62,583 nt of DNA from Clostridia bacterium (GCA_017560765.1 JAFZEI010000040.1:1-62583); one strand, 5' to 3'. Positions 53,875 through 62,583 are shown, counted from the stretch's first letter. A program made the numbers and translations. The notes: generated by a model not told the origin, from the sequence alone.

Positions 53875-53903
53875 AGTATATCACCGTAAATTAATGCTGT
53901 CAA
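53875..53903 (-). promoter_or_regulatory. SigA-type promoter of the T-box leader
   Basis: The minus strand reads TTGACA, 17 bases, TATACT, the best promoter in the window by eye. Transcription should start near 53868, giving a leader of about 325 bases before the ATG. Confidence 0.85.
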
Positions 53904-53958
53904 CACTTTTTTACTTACTTCTGATACTAAATTCACAAAAGTTATTTGCAACGATTAT

Positions 53959-53987
53959 TTGCAATATCAATAGGCAAATAGTATAAT
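53959..53987 (+). promoter_or_regulatory. SigA-type promoter of the glycosyltransferase gene
   Basis: The plus strand reads TTGCAA, 17 bases, TATAAT, about 36 bases before the ATG. It is divergent from the T-box promoter. The rest of the gap between 53904 and 54023 shows nothing further. Confidence 0.72.
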
Positions 53988-54023
53988 ATTTCTAACAAAA
54001 TTCTTACAAAAGGAATGTTTTAT

Positions 54024-55043
54024 ATGTTTTATGAAGACAAAAAACTCATATCAATCGTTATTCCCTGCTATTGCGAAGAAGACGCTTTGCCGGCCTTTTG
54101 GGAAGAAATTAATAAAACAAGCCAAAACATCTCACAAGCAGATTTTGAATTTTTATTCGTTGATGATGGTTCCAATGACAATACGATTAATATATTGAGG
54201 AAGCTTGCACATGAGGACAAGCGAGTGCGCTACATTTCTTTTTCAAGAAATTTCGGCAAAGAAGCAGCAATGTATGCAGGGCTAAAAAATGCCAAAGGCG
54301 ATTATATTGCAATAATGGATGCTGATTTACAGGATCCCCCTTCTCTACTTCCTCAAATGCTTTATACATTAGAAAACGATGGTTTTGACTGCGTAGCTAC
54401 ACGTCGTGTCACAAGAAAAGGAGAACCGGCAATCAGGTCTTTCTTTGCAAGGGTTTTCTATAAATTGATAAATAAAATAAGTAAGGCAGATATAGTAGAC
54501 GGCGCCAGAGATTACAGATTGATGAAAAGAAAAATGGTTGATGCCATTTTGCAATTAGAAGAATATAACCGTTTTTCAAAGGGCATATTCGGTTGGGTTG
54601 GTTTTAAAACAAAATGGCTCGAGTTTGAAAATCAAAAACGGTTAAAAGGTGAAACTAAATGGAGCTTTAGAAAGCTGCTTATTTATTCTCTTGACGGCAT
54701 CGTTGCTTTTTCTTCAATGCCTCTTTATATTTCATCAATAATGGGATTACTGTTTTGTATTATTGCCTTTTTTGCAATAATCTTTGTAATTGTTAGACAA
54801 CTTATCTGGGGCGGCTCTGCTTACGGCTGGCCCTCACTCGTTTGTATTATCTTAATGCTAAGCGGTATACAGTTGTTTGCCATAGGTATATTAGGCCAAT
54901 ACCTTTCAAAAACATATCTTGAAGTAAAAAAAAGACCAATTTATATTGTAAATGAAACAGATTCAGATAATCCTTTAACTAATTCTGTAAAGTCAATTGG
55001 CGGTTCTGCCTCAAAAGAAACAAGTTTACCTGAAGAAGGATGA
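54024..55043 (+). CDS. Family 2 glycosyltransferase, DPM1/GtrB-like
   Basis: A 339-residue polyprenyl-phosphate sugar transferase. It shows the GT-A start SIVIPCYCEE, FVDDGSNDNT, the metal motif MDADLQDPP and two C-terminal transmembrane helices (about 230-252 and 262-285). It should load a sugar on undecaprenyl phosphate for export and decoration of wall polymers. The ATG at 54024 has AAAGGA upstream; the ATG at 54015 directly abuts it. It stands alone and its 3' end overlaps rluD by 103 bases tail to tail. Confidence 0.92.
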   Translation: MFYEDKKLISIVIPCYCEEDALPAFWEEINKTSQNISQADFEFLFVDDGSNDNTINILRKLAHEDKRVRYISFSRNFGKEAAMYAGLKNAKGDYIAIMDADLQDPPSLLPQMLYTLENDGFDCVATRRVTRKGEPAIRSFFARVFYKLINKISKADIVDGARDYRLMKRKMVDAILQLEEYNRFSKGIFGWVGFKTKWLEFENQKRLKGETKWSFRKLLIYSLDGIVAFSSMPLYISSIMGLLFCIIAFFAIIFVIVRQLIWGGSAYGWPSLVCIILMLSGIQLFAIGILGQYLSKTYLEVKKRPIYIVNETDSDNPLTNSVKSIGGSASKETSLPEEG

Positions 55044-55906
55044 GTAAAAGACAATTTACGAGCGTGGAGCGCTTGTCCCGTCATTCCGTGGGCATCTCGC
55101 AAGCCGTACAAAAAATCACCTGCGATAGGATGTCCGATGTGTGATAAATGCACACGAATTTGGTGTGTTCTTCCCGTTTCGAGATTACATACAACAAGAG
55201 TATGACCTTGTAACCTGCTAATAACATTAAAATGTGTAATGGCTTCTTTGCTGTTTTCAGCACGGACAGCCATTTTTTTACGGTCAATAGGATGTCTGCC
55301 TATCGGCAGATTAATTGTGCCGGAATTCTCGTTAATAATTCCCTCTGCAACAGCAATATATTCCCGCTTTATATCGTGAGTTTTAAGTTGTTTTGACAAG
55401 GAAATATGTGTATTGTTATTTTTTGCAACCACAAGAAGACCGGTGGTATCCTTGTCGATTCTATGTACAATTCCGGGGCGAATCATTCCGTTGATATCCG
55501 ACAAATCATCACAATGGTATAAAAGAGCATTCACAAGAGTACCGCTATAGTTACCGGGAGCAGGATGAACTACCATACCTCTTGCTTTGTTTATCACAAG
55601 AAGGTCAGAATCTTCGTAAACAATATCAATCGGAATATTCTCCGGTTCTATGGTAAGATTCTCAGGTTCAGGCAAAACACACGTTACCAAGTCCCCTTCT
55701 TTTACTTTGTAATTCGTTCTCATCTGCTTCCCGTTTACGGAAATATTTCCCGCTTCAATCAGCTTTTGTGCGTAATTTCTGCTTAAAATATTCTCACTCA
55801 TGGCTTTAAAGCAAAAAACATCAAGTCTTTGACCGGAATTCTCCGATCCTACCATTATTTCAATTAACGAATTCTCACTATCAAAAAACTCATTCATGTT
55901 ATTCAC
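54941..55906 (-). CDS. rluD: RluD-family 23S rRNA pseudouridine synthase
   Basis: The 321 residues begin with an S4-like RNA-binding domain (QRLDVF; AQKLIEAGNISVNGK). The pseudouridine synthase core follows, with catalytic Asp in HRIDKDTTGLLVVAK and ETGRTHQIRVH. It probably modifies helix 69 or a similar site; the exact uridines are not readable from sequence. Its start overlaps the lspA stop by 8 bases, the standard lspA-rluD pair. Confidence 0.94.
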   Translation of the reverse strand: MNNMNEFFDSENSLIEIMVGSENSGQRLDVFCFKAMSENILSRNYAQKLIEAGNISVNGKQMRTNYKVKEGDLVTCVLPEPENLTIEPENIPIDIVYEDSDLLVINKARGMVVHPAPGNYSGTLVNALLYHCDDLSDINGMIRPGIVHRIDKDTTGLLVVAKNNNTHISLSKQLKTHDIKREYIAVAEGIINENSGTINLPIGRHPIDRKKMAVRAENSKEAITHFNVISRLQGHTLVVCNLETGRTHQIRVHLSHIGHPIAGDFLYGLRDAHGMTGQALHARKLSFTHPSSGKLVSFEAEPPIDFTELVKGLSESVSFTI

Positions 55907-56444
55907 CTAAAAAACGATCAGCAAAAGTGCCCTGTCTAAATAAGGGTTTGTCTTTTTTGTGTATGAATATCACATAAATAAGCATAGCAAAACATCCTAC
56001 CGTAATACAGATATCTGCAAAATTAAAATTAGGGAAATCATATCCGAAAATATTAAAAGCTAAAAAGTCTGTTACATAATGAAGTTTTATTCGTTCTATA
56101 AGATTACCGCAGGCACCGGCTAAAATTGATGATAAACAAAACAGCACAGGCTTATTGACTGTTGCCGCATACATAAAGTATACAACCAAGGCCGAGCACA
56201 CAATCGTCACTATAGATAAAATATCAGTTTTAGTAGAAAAAATACCCCAAGCAGCGCCGGTATTCCGTATATGGGTAATGCTGAAAAAATCTTTAATAAC
56301 AACAATTTCACTGTTAAATAACACTTTATCTATTATTATTTGTTTAGTAAACAAATCAACAGCAGTCAAAAAAGCGGAAGTAAGTATTCCTATAACAAAA
56401 ATTATGACATCTTTTTTATTCATTGCATTTTTTATTTTAATCAT
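55899..56444 (-). CDS. lspA: Lipoprotein signal peptidase LspA
   Basis: Signal peptidase II cuts prolipoproteins before the lipid-modified Cys. The 181 residues form four transmembrane helices with motifs IRNTGAAWGIF, GACGNLIERI and FNFADICITVG. The first catalytic Asp of the usual GNxxDR motif is replaced by Glu117; the second, Asp144, is present 27 residues later as expected. The ATG at 56444 has GGAGG eight bases upstream. It lies directly after a lipoprotein gene. Confidence 0.9.
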   Translation of the reverse strand: MIKIKNAMNKKDVIIFVIGILTSAFLTAVDLFTKQIIIDKVLFNSEIVVIKDFFSITHIRNTGAAWGIFSTKTDILSIVTIVCSALVVYFMYAATVNKPVLFCLSSILAGACGNLIERIKLHYVTDFLAFNIFGYDFPNFNFADICITVGCFAMLIYVIFIHKKDKPLFRQGTFADRFLGE

Positions 56445-56446
56445 TT

Positions 56447-57997
56447 TTATTTCCTCCAAGAAGTAACATCCATTGTATTCCAAAAAGTAAAATTATACAA
56501 GCTCATATCCTTAACATTGTTACTGACAGAAATTGAAGCATTTTTTCTGCATAAACATATAATCGGCAATACTTCTCTAAGTCTTGTACCAAGCTTTAAA
56601 GTTTGATTATTTACATAAGAATATAATGATTCATTGTCAACGACTCCGCTTATTTCTTTTTCGATGTAAGAGTTATTTAAAGATAACATTAATCCGCTTA
56701 CAGATTCATCCGTGAATTTATTATAATTCAGCGCACCATCCGGAGCAAAAAACTCGTCTAAATCCGGCACAAATTGCAATTCATAATTCTTAAAAGCAAA
56801 ATCGTAATCTCCGTTTTTTAAAAACTCAGAATATTCTTCTGTACTTAAAATTAATGTTTCGCATTCAACAGAAAGCTCTTCTAATTGTTTCTCAACAACA
56901 AAAGCAATTCTAATAAGATCTTCATCATTTTTATCAACAACAAATTTTAATTTATCAGGTTTAATTTCATCAAAAGAACCCTCAAGATTATATAAACCCT
57001 TAGTAAAATAAGTATCTTGTGGCAATAAAACATCTGTTTCAGAGGCACAATCAGCCATAGCAGCATGAACAATAAGCGTTTTGTCAATATTTTCGTTAAT
57101 AAAATGCCTTACACCTAATTGAATTTTCTCAGACGGAATCATTGCGCACACCGTATTGCTGCTATACTGTCTTACAGCATACCCATCATTTTTTGCATAT
57201 TTGATTACATTGTCACCGAAATTCAAAATAACATCTACATTGCTCTTATTCAATGCTTCTGCATCAACGAAGCACTGTATCTCTATATTTTTAATCTTGG
57301 GAAAGTTACCGAAGTACTTTTTGTTAACTTCAAAGATGTATTTATCATCAAGGGAATTAATGTATTTGTATACACCTGTACCATTTGGTGTTGTAAATCC
57401 GCCACCGAGATTTTCACTTTTAAGAATAGGAAAGTTCATTTTTGACGGAAATAATGCATCTGCTTCTGCAAGAATAATATCTATTTCATATTGCGACTTT
57501 ATTTTATACGAAACAACACTTTCAGCACAATAAGAATAAAAACTATCATTATTCTTTATCCATTCAAGCGTATTTTTTACATCGTATACTGTAAAAACAG
57601 AATCATCATGAAAATAGATATTTTCTTTAATTTTAAAGCTCCAAGTGATACCGCCGTCTTTTGTTTCCCAACTTTCTGCAAGGCAAGGTACAGGCTTGCC
57701 TTGATTATCATATACAATCAACGAATCAAAAACAAGTGACATATATTTTAATACAGATAAATTTTTTGTTGTAAGAGGATTAAGTGTATCTAAGCCGTAT
57801 AAGCCCAGCGAGATACTTCCTTCGGCCTTATTAGGATCATTTTCTGTACTATCCGGTGTTGCCTCCGTTTCAATATCTAAAGAGGGTTTATTACTTAAAT
57901 CCGTTAAATTCGATTCTGTGCAGGAAGACACAAGGCAAACAACAGTAAGTAGCCATAAAAAAATATAAATAGTTTTGCTTTTAAATCTTCTTGCCAT
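56447..57997 (-). CDS. Extracellular solute-binding lipoprotein, family 5 (peptide/nickel type)
   Basis: A 516-residue lipoprotein with a signal peptide ending at LVSSC, followed by an acidic linker and the SBP_bac_5 fold (NPLTTKNLSVLKYMSLVFDSL; LAESWETKDGGITWSFKIKENIYFHDD). Family members bind oligopeptides or metal chelates for ABC importers. No permease or ATPase gene is nearby, so it is an orphan. Its stop lies just before the lspA ATG, and lspA would process it. Confidence 0.88.
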   Translation of the reverse strand: MARRFKSKTIYIFLWLLTVVCLVSSCTESNLTDLSNKPSLDIETEATPDSTENDPNKAEGSISLGLYGLDTLNPLTTKNLSVLKYMSLVFDSLIVYDNQGKPVPCLAESWETKDGGITWSFKIKENIYFHDDSVFTVYDVKNTLEWIKNNDSFYSYCAESVVSYKIKSQYEIDIILAEADALFPSKMNFPILKSENLGGGFTTPNGTGVYKYINSLDDKYIFEVNKKYFGNFPKIKNIEIQCFVDAEALNKSNVDVILNFGDNVIKYAKNDGYAVRQYSSNTVCAMIPSEKIQLGVRHFINENIDKTLIVHAAMADCASETDVLLPQDTYFTKGLYNLEGSFDEIKPDKLKFVVDKNDEDLIRIAFVVEKQLEELSVECETLILSTEEYSEFLKNGDYDFAFKNYELQFVPDLDEFFAPDGALNYNKFTDESVSGLMLSLNNSYIEKEISGVVDNESLYSYVNNQTLKLGTRLREVLPIICLCRKNASISVSNNVKDMSLYNFTFWNTMDVTSWRK

Positions 57998-58012
57998 AGT
58001 ACGCCCCTATTT

Positions 58013-58837
58013 TTATTTGACTGAAATCATTGCAGCCATAACACCTGTATCTCCTTTGTCCCTTCTGTGAGAGAAAAATAACTCCTTGTTCTCAAAGGTA
58101 CATCTGTCGTCTCTGAATATATTCTCCGGAGTCAAACCGGCTTCTATAAGTGTTTCGTAAACAAAACCGCTTACAGAAACATGAAATTTATTAACTCCGC
58201 AATTATTGACTTTATAATATACATATTTTGATGCATATTCCTCATATTTGTCCTTAAAAGCTTCTTTATACGCATCAATTACATCAATATCTGTTTCAAA
58301 ATTATCTACACCTATAGAAGGACCTATAACTGCCTTTAAAAGCGCCGGCTTAGTAGAATATTCCGTATGCATGAGCTTAACTGTACGCAGGCAAATCTTT
58401 TTAGCTGTACCACGCCAACCGGAATGTATTGCTGCCACAGCATTGTTTTCACTGTCATAAAGCAAAATTGGCACGCAATCAGCATGGGAAGTACAAAGGA
58501 CAGCTCCTTTAACATTTGTAATCATCGCATCGTATCCGCTTGATAGAAGATCGTCCGTAAAATTCTTGGAAATGCCAATACCAACCAGGTCATTTGTTAT
58601 TTTTAAAACACGGTCTGTATGCTTTTGAGGAACTCTTGTCAATTTATGATAATCTACACCAAGGACATCTGCTGTGCGTTTATAATTTTCCCGTACATTC
58701 TCAGCCGATTTTTCTCTTGAAAAACTCAAATTTAAGGAAGTTTGGCCTCCTGTTGAAACACCGCCTGTTCTTGTTGTAAAACAATGAGTTACGTCTTGTA
58801 AAATATCATACTTTAATAAAAAAATATTATCACTCAT
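58013..58837 (-). CDS. pgeF: PgeF/YfiH peptidoglycan editing factor (laccase-like fold)
   Basis: A 274-residue member of the DUF152/YfiH family. In other bacteria these proteins remove misincorporated serine-containing wall precursors or act on purine nucleosides. Metal-site residues are visible in CTSHADCVP and [12 protein letters not shown]. It overlaps nfo by 8 bases. Confidence 0.9.
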   Translation of the reverse strand: MSDNIFLLKYDILQDVTHCFTTRTGGVSTGGQTSLNLSFSREKSAENVRENYKRTADVLGVDYHKLTRVPQKHTDRVLKITNDLVGIGISKNFTDDLLSSGYDAMITNVKGAVLCTSHADCVPILLYDSENNAVAAIHSGWRGTAKKICLRTVKLMHTEYSTKPALLKAVIGPSIGVDNFETDIDVIDAYKEAFKDKYEEYASKYVYYKVNNCGVNKFHVSVSGFVYETLIEAGLTPENIFRDDRCTFENKELFFSHRRDKGDTGVMAAMISVK

Positions 58838-59663
58838 TATATAAACCCTTTAAAAGTTTAATTTCATGTTTGTAGCCATCTATTTCGTTAGGTGTTTCAA
58901 GGAAAAACGGTAAATTTCTAAGCTTGTCATGATTAATTATTCTGCTGAATGTTGTTTCGCCCAGTGAACCCTCACCTATTTTTTCGTGTCTGTCTTTGTG
59001 ACTTTCAAACGGATTTTTACTGTCATTTAAATGAATGGCCTTTAGTCTGTCCAAGCCTATAATTTTATCAAATTCTGTCAATACACCGTCTAAATCATTT
59101 ACAATATCATATCCTGCATCATGAACGTGACAAGTATCAAGACATACACCTAATTTATCAGAAAGCTCCACTCTATCAATGATTGCCTTTATTTCTTCAA
59201 ATTTAGAGCCCACTTCACTGCCTTTACCTGCCATTGTTTCAAGAAGCACAGTAGTATGCATATCAGGTTTTAAAATAGAATTTAGCATAGAAGCAATCAT
59301 ATCTATTCCTTTTTCAATACCCTGACCAACATGACTACCGGGATGAAAATTATATAAATTACCGGGAGTAAACTCCAAGCGCTCCAAATCATCAGCCATT
59401 GTCATTTTTGTAAACTCACGGACATTTTCTTTTTCGGCACACGGATTTAGTGTATAAGGTGCATGAGCAAGAATTTTAGCAAAACCCTTTTCCTTTGCTG
59501 CATTACAAAAATCCAAAACGTCCTTAGGGTCTATTGCTTTTGCCTGACCACCTCTTGGGTTTCTTGTAAAAAACTGAAATGTATTGCCTCCTACATATTC
59601 AGTTTCTTTAAACATGTTCATGTATCCCTTAGAGCTTGACAAATGACATCCGATGTTAAGCAT
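58830..59663 (-). CDS. nfo: Endonuclease IV (AP endonuclease)
   Basis: Cuts DNA at abasic sites in base-excision repair. The 277 residues form a TIM barrel with a three-zinc site: [29 protein letters not shown] and DRHEKIGEG. The length is normal. It is followed by pgeF. Confidence 0.96.
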   Translation of the reverse strand: MLNIGCHLSSSKGYMNMFKETEYVGGNTFQFFTRNPRGGQAKAIDPKDVLDFCNAAKEKGFAKILAHAPYTLNPCAEKENVREFTKMTMADDLERLEFTPGNLYNFHPGSHVGQGIEKGIDMIASMLNSILKPDMHTTVLLETMAGKGSEVGSKFEEIKAIIDRVELSDKLGVCLDTCHVHDAGYDIVNDLDGVLTEFDKIIGLDRLKAIHLNDSKNPFESHKDRHEKIGEGSLGETTFSRIINHDKLRNLPFFLETPNEIDGYKHEIKLLKGLYNE

Positions 59664-59681
59664 TTAGTTTGCCTCCTTTTA

Positions 59682-61745
59682 TCACATAACGTAGTTAAAA
59701 CGACCGAAAGGAGCGCAATCACCATCACGATAAAACTCCATTATATCTGCCGTATCAACATTATCAATCCATTTGAATTCAAAATCCGGCTTTGACTCTT
59801 TTTCAATACCAAATAAAGCCTTTGGTAATTCAACAGCCATTTCGTTATTATCAACATTATATTTTATTTCACCGCAATATTTAAGTGATCCATTCAAAAT
59901 ATTAAAGCATTTACCATCAATAATTTTATAGTCATAGCCTTCCCAACCTGTAGATTTATCTCTGTCAGTATCCAACAACAAAGTCATAGCATTTTTATGA
60001 CCTAAAACTATGTTTTCGGCACACTTTACATAGAAATAAACATTATTCTCATCATAAGCGTATTTAGCCGAAATAAAATTATTTATGCCGCTTTTATTAA
60101 CATATTTATATTCTCCCAAACCGGGATAATCTCTGTTAGCAGCAGTGCCTTTATGAGACGGATATTCAGGCAAAACATCGTTCCAAGAACTAAAATCATA
60201 TATATTAATCTTTTTATTTACATTTTCTCTTTCGATATGTTTAAGTCCTTTATATTTTCTGATATTCGAAACCATTTGCAAATAAAACGAATCCTTATAA
60301 CCATTACAATCAGGCTCAATATCGCGGCTGTGTTCGTGGTCATATTGATCGACAAAAGCAACCTGCGTACTGTTTTCATCCAATACCCATGGTTTGCCAA
60401 GCAATTTAACCATAATCCATTCATTCCAACCTGTAATGAATACCATATCAGGATCAATTTTAAGAGCATTGTCCCATTGCTCCTGAACGTTATAACCATA
60501 TTTATATGAATCCTTTGTTAATTTGTTATGTTTATCTTTGTGCGTGTAACTGCGGCCAAATGTATTCTTATCATTAAAATGTGTACAAATTCTTTGTGCA
60601 TTTGCATTTTGTGCTACCCCTACTGTACACATTTCATATCTGCCGTCATCCTTCAAAACATAACCATTTTGCGGCGCTATTTCCAACCAGCCCCAATGAT
60701 CTTTTCTTTGAGGTCCACCTGCATAAAGCGGCTGAGGCGGTCTAAATGTAAAGAAGTTTCTGATTTGATTTAAAAGTTCGGTATCAAAATCAGATTTTCC
60801 CACAGCCGGAATAGACTCAGGGTATGCAAGCACAAGAGGTTTGCCTTCCCAGATAAACCATAAATCCTTATATTTACCCGGCAAATATAAATCCTGATAA
60901 ACAGATCTAATCATTTCCAGAGTCGATTTCATAGCTCCGAAATTCATAATAAAAGCAACCTGCGGTGTTTTTATTCCGTCAAGACGAGCTTTATGAAATT
61001 CTTCCAGCAAGGACATATATGCATCTTTCCACATAAGGCTACCATTTGTATTATCAAAAAACAAAACATCAACGCCTGCATCTGCAAAATACTGAGCATG
61101 TTTTCTTAAAACATACGGATCATCATTCCTATAAAAACCATAAAAAGGCTCTGTCCAATGGAGACGTTCAATAGGCTTCCACGCAGGATGACTAATATCA
61201 TATTCAGCTTCCGGATGTTCTCTAAGTATTTTTTCAAGACTGGTAGGTTCCCATGAAATATTTTGATTCCTCCACGTCCAATAAAACAATCCAACATATC
61301 TTTTTTTTACAGGTCCGCATTCAACACTGTCAGGTAACTTTCTTCCCAACTCATCTGTTGCTGTTATTAAATCATTATCTGTTTCTCTAAAAAGGTAATT
61401 CGGCACATCATATCGACCAACATTCTCAAAGTAAGATGTCTCGGTAAAAATAAACTTAAAAATAATCGGATACTGATTAGTTCTAAAAGAAATAGTATAT
61501 GTTCCCGGTTTAATTTCAGGAATCGGAACATGAACCGTCTCATTTGTTCTATAGCCTGCAATACCTGTTAGCGCTGCAACGGCAACAACTTCACCATTAA
61601 TGCATACGTCCATTTCATATGAGCCACCGCAATTACCGTATAATATGTTCAAGCCACGCATAGTATTTTCAAATGTTACATCTTTGAATACTATTTCTCT
61701 GTTTTCACTTGAAGGACGCCAAAAAGCATCAAGTACTTTATTCAT
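59682..61745 (-). CDS. Glycoside hydrolase GH71/GH99-like protein with carbohydrate-binding ends
   Basis: This 687-residue protein has no signal peptide. Residues 1-115 look like a carbohydrate-binding (CBM6-like) beta-sandwich (GSYEMDVCINGE). The centre (about 150-500) resembles GH71/GH99/WbsX-type barrels (VGLFYWTWRNQ, DVLFFDNTNG, FITGWNEW). The last 150 residues resemble a CBM9/DOMON-like domain (LLLDTDRDKSTGWEGYDY). The polysaccharide substrate is unknown. If enzymatic, it should act in the cytoplasm. It sits unexpectedly between dnaJ and nfo. Confidence 0.7.
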   Translation of the reverse strand: MNKVLDAFWRPSSENREIVFKDVTFENTMRGLNILYGNCGGSYEMDVCINGEVVAVAALTGIAGYRTNETVHVPIPEIKPGTYTISFRTNQYPIIFKFIFTETSYFENVGRYDVPNYLFRETDNDLITATDELGRKLPDSVECGPVKKRYVGLFYWTWRNQNISWEPTSLEKILREHPEAEYDISHPAWKPIERLHWTEPFYGFYRNDDPYVLRKHAQYFADAGVDVLFFDNTNGSLMWKDAYMSLLEEFHKARLDGIKTPQVAFIMNFGAMKSTLEMIRSVYQDLYLPGKYKDLWFIWEGKPLVLAYPESIPAVGKSDFDTELLNQIRNFFTFRPPQPLYAGGPQRKDHWGWLEIAPQNGYVLKDDGRYEMCTVGVAQNANAQRICTHFNDKNTFGRSYTHKDKHNKLTKDSYKYGYNVQEQWDNALKIDPDMVFITGWNEWIMVKLLGKPWVLDENSTQVAFVDQYDHEHSRDIEPDCNGYKDSFYLQMVSNIRKYKGLKHIERENVNKKINIYDFSSWNDVLPEYPSHKGTAANRDYPGLGEYKYVNKSGINNFISAKYAYDENNVYFYVKCAENIVLGHKNAMTLLLDTDRDKSTGWEGYDYKIIDGKCFNILNGSLKYCGEIKYNVDNNEMAVELPKALFGIEKESKPDFEFKWIDNVDTADIMEFYRDGDCAPFGRFNYVM

Positions 61746-61760
61746 GCTGTAACCTCCGCA

Positions 61761-62583
61761 TCACTTTTTTTTGCCAAAAAAAGACTTTTTTTCTTGAGAA
61801 TCATTCTTCTTTACGTTCTCAATTGTACCACCCAAAGTTTCATCAAACTGACGAAGTAATTCTTTTTGTTTTTCATTGATTTTTGTAGGAATAACAACTG
61901 TTATATGAACGTATTGATCGCCTTTTCCTGAGGATTGTAAGCGTTGAATACCTTTACCTTTCATTCTTAAAGATACACCGCTTTGTGTTCCTTCCGGAAT
62001 ATTTATCTCTACCGGGCCATCAATTGTATCTATCTTTATCACGTCGCCAAGAACAGCTTGAACCAAAGATATTTTTTTATCAATATGCACATCATAGCCA
62101 TCTCGTTTTAAAATTTTATGTGGTTTAACACGTACGGAAACAAGCAAATTACCTGCAGGGCCGCCCTTTGAACCGGGTTCTCCCATACCTGCAATAGAAA
62201 TTGCCTGACCATTATCAATACCGGCCGGTATTTTAACATTAACCTTGACAGCTTTTCTTGTAACACCTTTACCATGACACGTACTGCATGGATCATCTAT
62301 AATTTTACCTGAACCACCGCATTTATCACATGTCTTAACATTCATAAATTGTCCGAAAGGCGTATTTTGTTTAACTTGTACTTGACCACTGCCGTTACAA
62401 ACAGGGCAACGTTTTGTATTTTTGGTTTTAGACCCTGTACCTTCACAATCGTCACAAGAAACATTTTTTGTTATTGTAATTTCTTTTTGAGTTCCGAAAG
62501 CAGCTTCTTCAAATGTAATATCGACAGATGTTCTCAGATCTGCTCCTCTTTGAGGACCTCTTGAACTTCTGCCTCCGCCAAAG
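61761..62583 (-). CDS. dnaJ: Chaperone DnaJ (5' part missing)
   Basis: The frame runs off the window edge, leaving 274 codons. It contains the end of the Gly/Phe region (FGGGRSSRG). Four zinc repeats follow: CDDCEGTG, CPVCNGSG, CDKCGGSG and CSTCHGKG. The C-terminal substrate-binding domain is present (IPAGIDNGQAISIAGMGEPG). The J domain lies outside. The C terminus carries a Lys-rich tail (FFGKKK). The downstream hydrolase gene starts 15 bases later. Confidence 0.96.
   Translation of the reverse strand, partial: FGGGRSSRGPQRGADLRTSVDITFEEAAFGTQKEITITKNVSCDDCEGTGSKTKNTKRCPVCNGSGQVQVKQNTPFGQFMNVKTCDKCGGSGKIIDDPCSTCHGKGVTRKAVKVNVKIPAGIDNGQAISIAGMGEPGSKGGPAGNLLVSVRVKPHKILKRDGYDVHIDKKISLVQAVLGDVIKIDTIDGPVEINIPEGTQSGVSLRMKGKGIQRLQSSGKGDQYVHITVVIPTKINEKQKELLRQFDETLGGTIENVKKNDSQEKKSFFGKKK

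Noticed and set aside
62108-62345. An apparent dnaJ start at the Met at 62345
   Set aside because: The frame continues upstream to the window edge with zinc repeats CDDCEGTG and CPVCNGSG, so this is an internal methionine of a truncated-by-window gene.
1-62583. tRNA, rRNA, CRISPR array, insertion sequence, prophage or attachment site
   Set aside because: Gaps between genes are short, and the two gaps over 300 bases are explained by promoters and leaders. No tandem repeats with spacers, transposase, integrase or cloverleaf sequence was seen.

Overview
The window looks like a chromosomal core segment from a low-G+C, anaerobic, spore-forming member of the Clostridia, probably a gut Oscillospirales/Eubacteriales type. 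The signs are AT-rich DNA with Gram-positive ribosome binding sites, a full-length spoIIE behind a promoter with Spo0A-like boxes, a ferredoxin-dependent 2-oxoacid oxidoreductase, RNase J, YhaM, AddB, RecD2, GdpP, an MEP isoprenoid pathway and a T-box leader. No insertion sequence, phage gene, CRISPR array, tRNA or rRNA was found. The genus assignment is inference.

Layout. Bases 1-12.4 kb (minus strand) hold a tightly packed DNA-repair and RNA-biology run: recD2, comF-like, an ABC-F ATPase, an extracytoplasmic tyrosine phosphatase, phoH, ybeY, era, recO, yhaM and the start of addB. Bases 12.5-21.5 kb (minus) carry rpsF-ssb-rpsR-(terminator)-gdpP-rplI-dnaB-tilS-hpt-ftsH. Bases 21.5-26.9 kb (minus) form one transcription unit: a four-subunit 2-oxoacid:ferredoxin oxidoreductase, aroK, aroQ, yqeG and an M24 peptidase. 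SpoIIE stands alone at 26.9-29.3 kb. Bases 29.4-40 kb (minus) contain the rpsB-tsf-pyrH-frr-uppS-cdsA-dxr-rseP-ispG cluster, with serC inserted between pyrH and frr, followed by trmK and a Nif3-like gene.

At about 40.2 kb a divergent promoter pair separates rpsB (minus) from RNase J (plus). Next come a membrane metallophosphoesterase, type III pantothenate kinase with an ECF S-component (probable pantothenate uptake), and a secreted transglutaminase-like protein. Bases 46.9-51.2 kb (plus) form a three-gene unit: patatin-like lipase, AlaX-like editing protein and a helicase-shaped protein whose catalytic motifs are nearly all lost. Bases 51.3-53.9 kb (minus) encode an XRE-cupin-AMP-ligase fusion behind a T-box leader. 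Bases 54-55 kb (plus) hold a DPM1-type glycosyltransferase that overlaps rluD tail to tail. Bases 55-62.6 kb (minus) run dnaJ (partial), a GH71/99-like protein, nfo, pgeF, a solute-binding lipoprotein, lspA and rluD.

How the genes may work together. Most of the window is housekeeping with conventional operon logic. The most unusual parts are the pseudo-helicase in the patatin-AlaX unit and the T-box-controlled acyl-activating fusion. The latter could feed acyl-CoAs to a reversible 2-oxoacid oxidoreductase for amino-acid synthesis; that link is inference. Smaller oddities include an LspA with Glu at a catalytic Asp position, a metallophosphoesterase with GESD in place of GNHD, and a RecO without its zinc finger.
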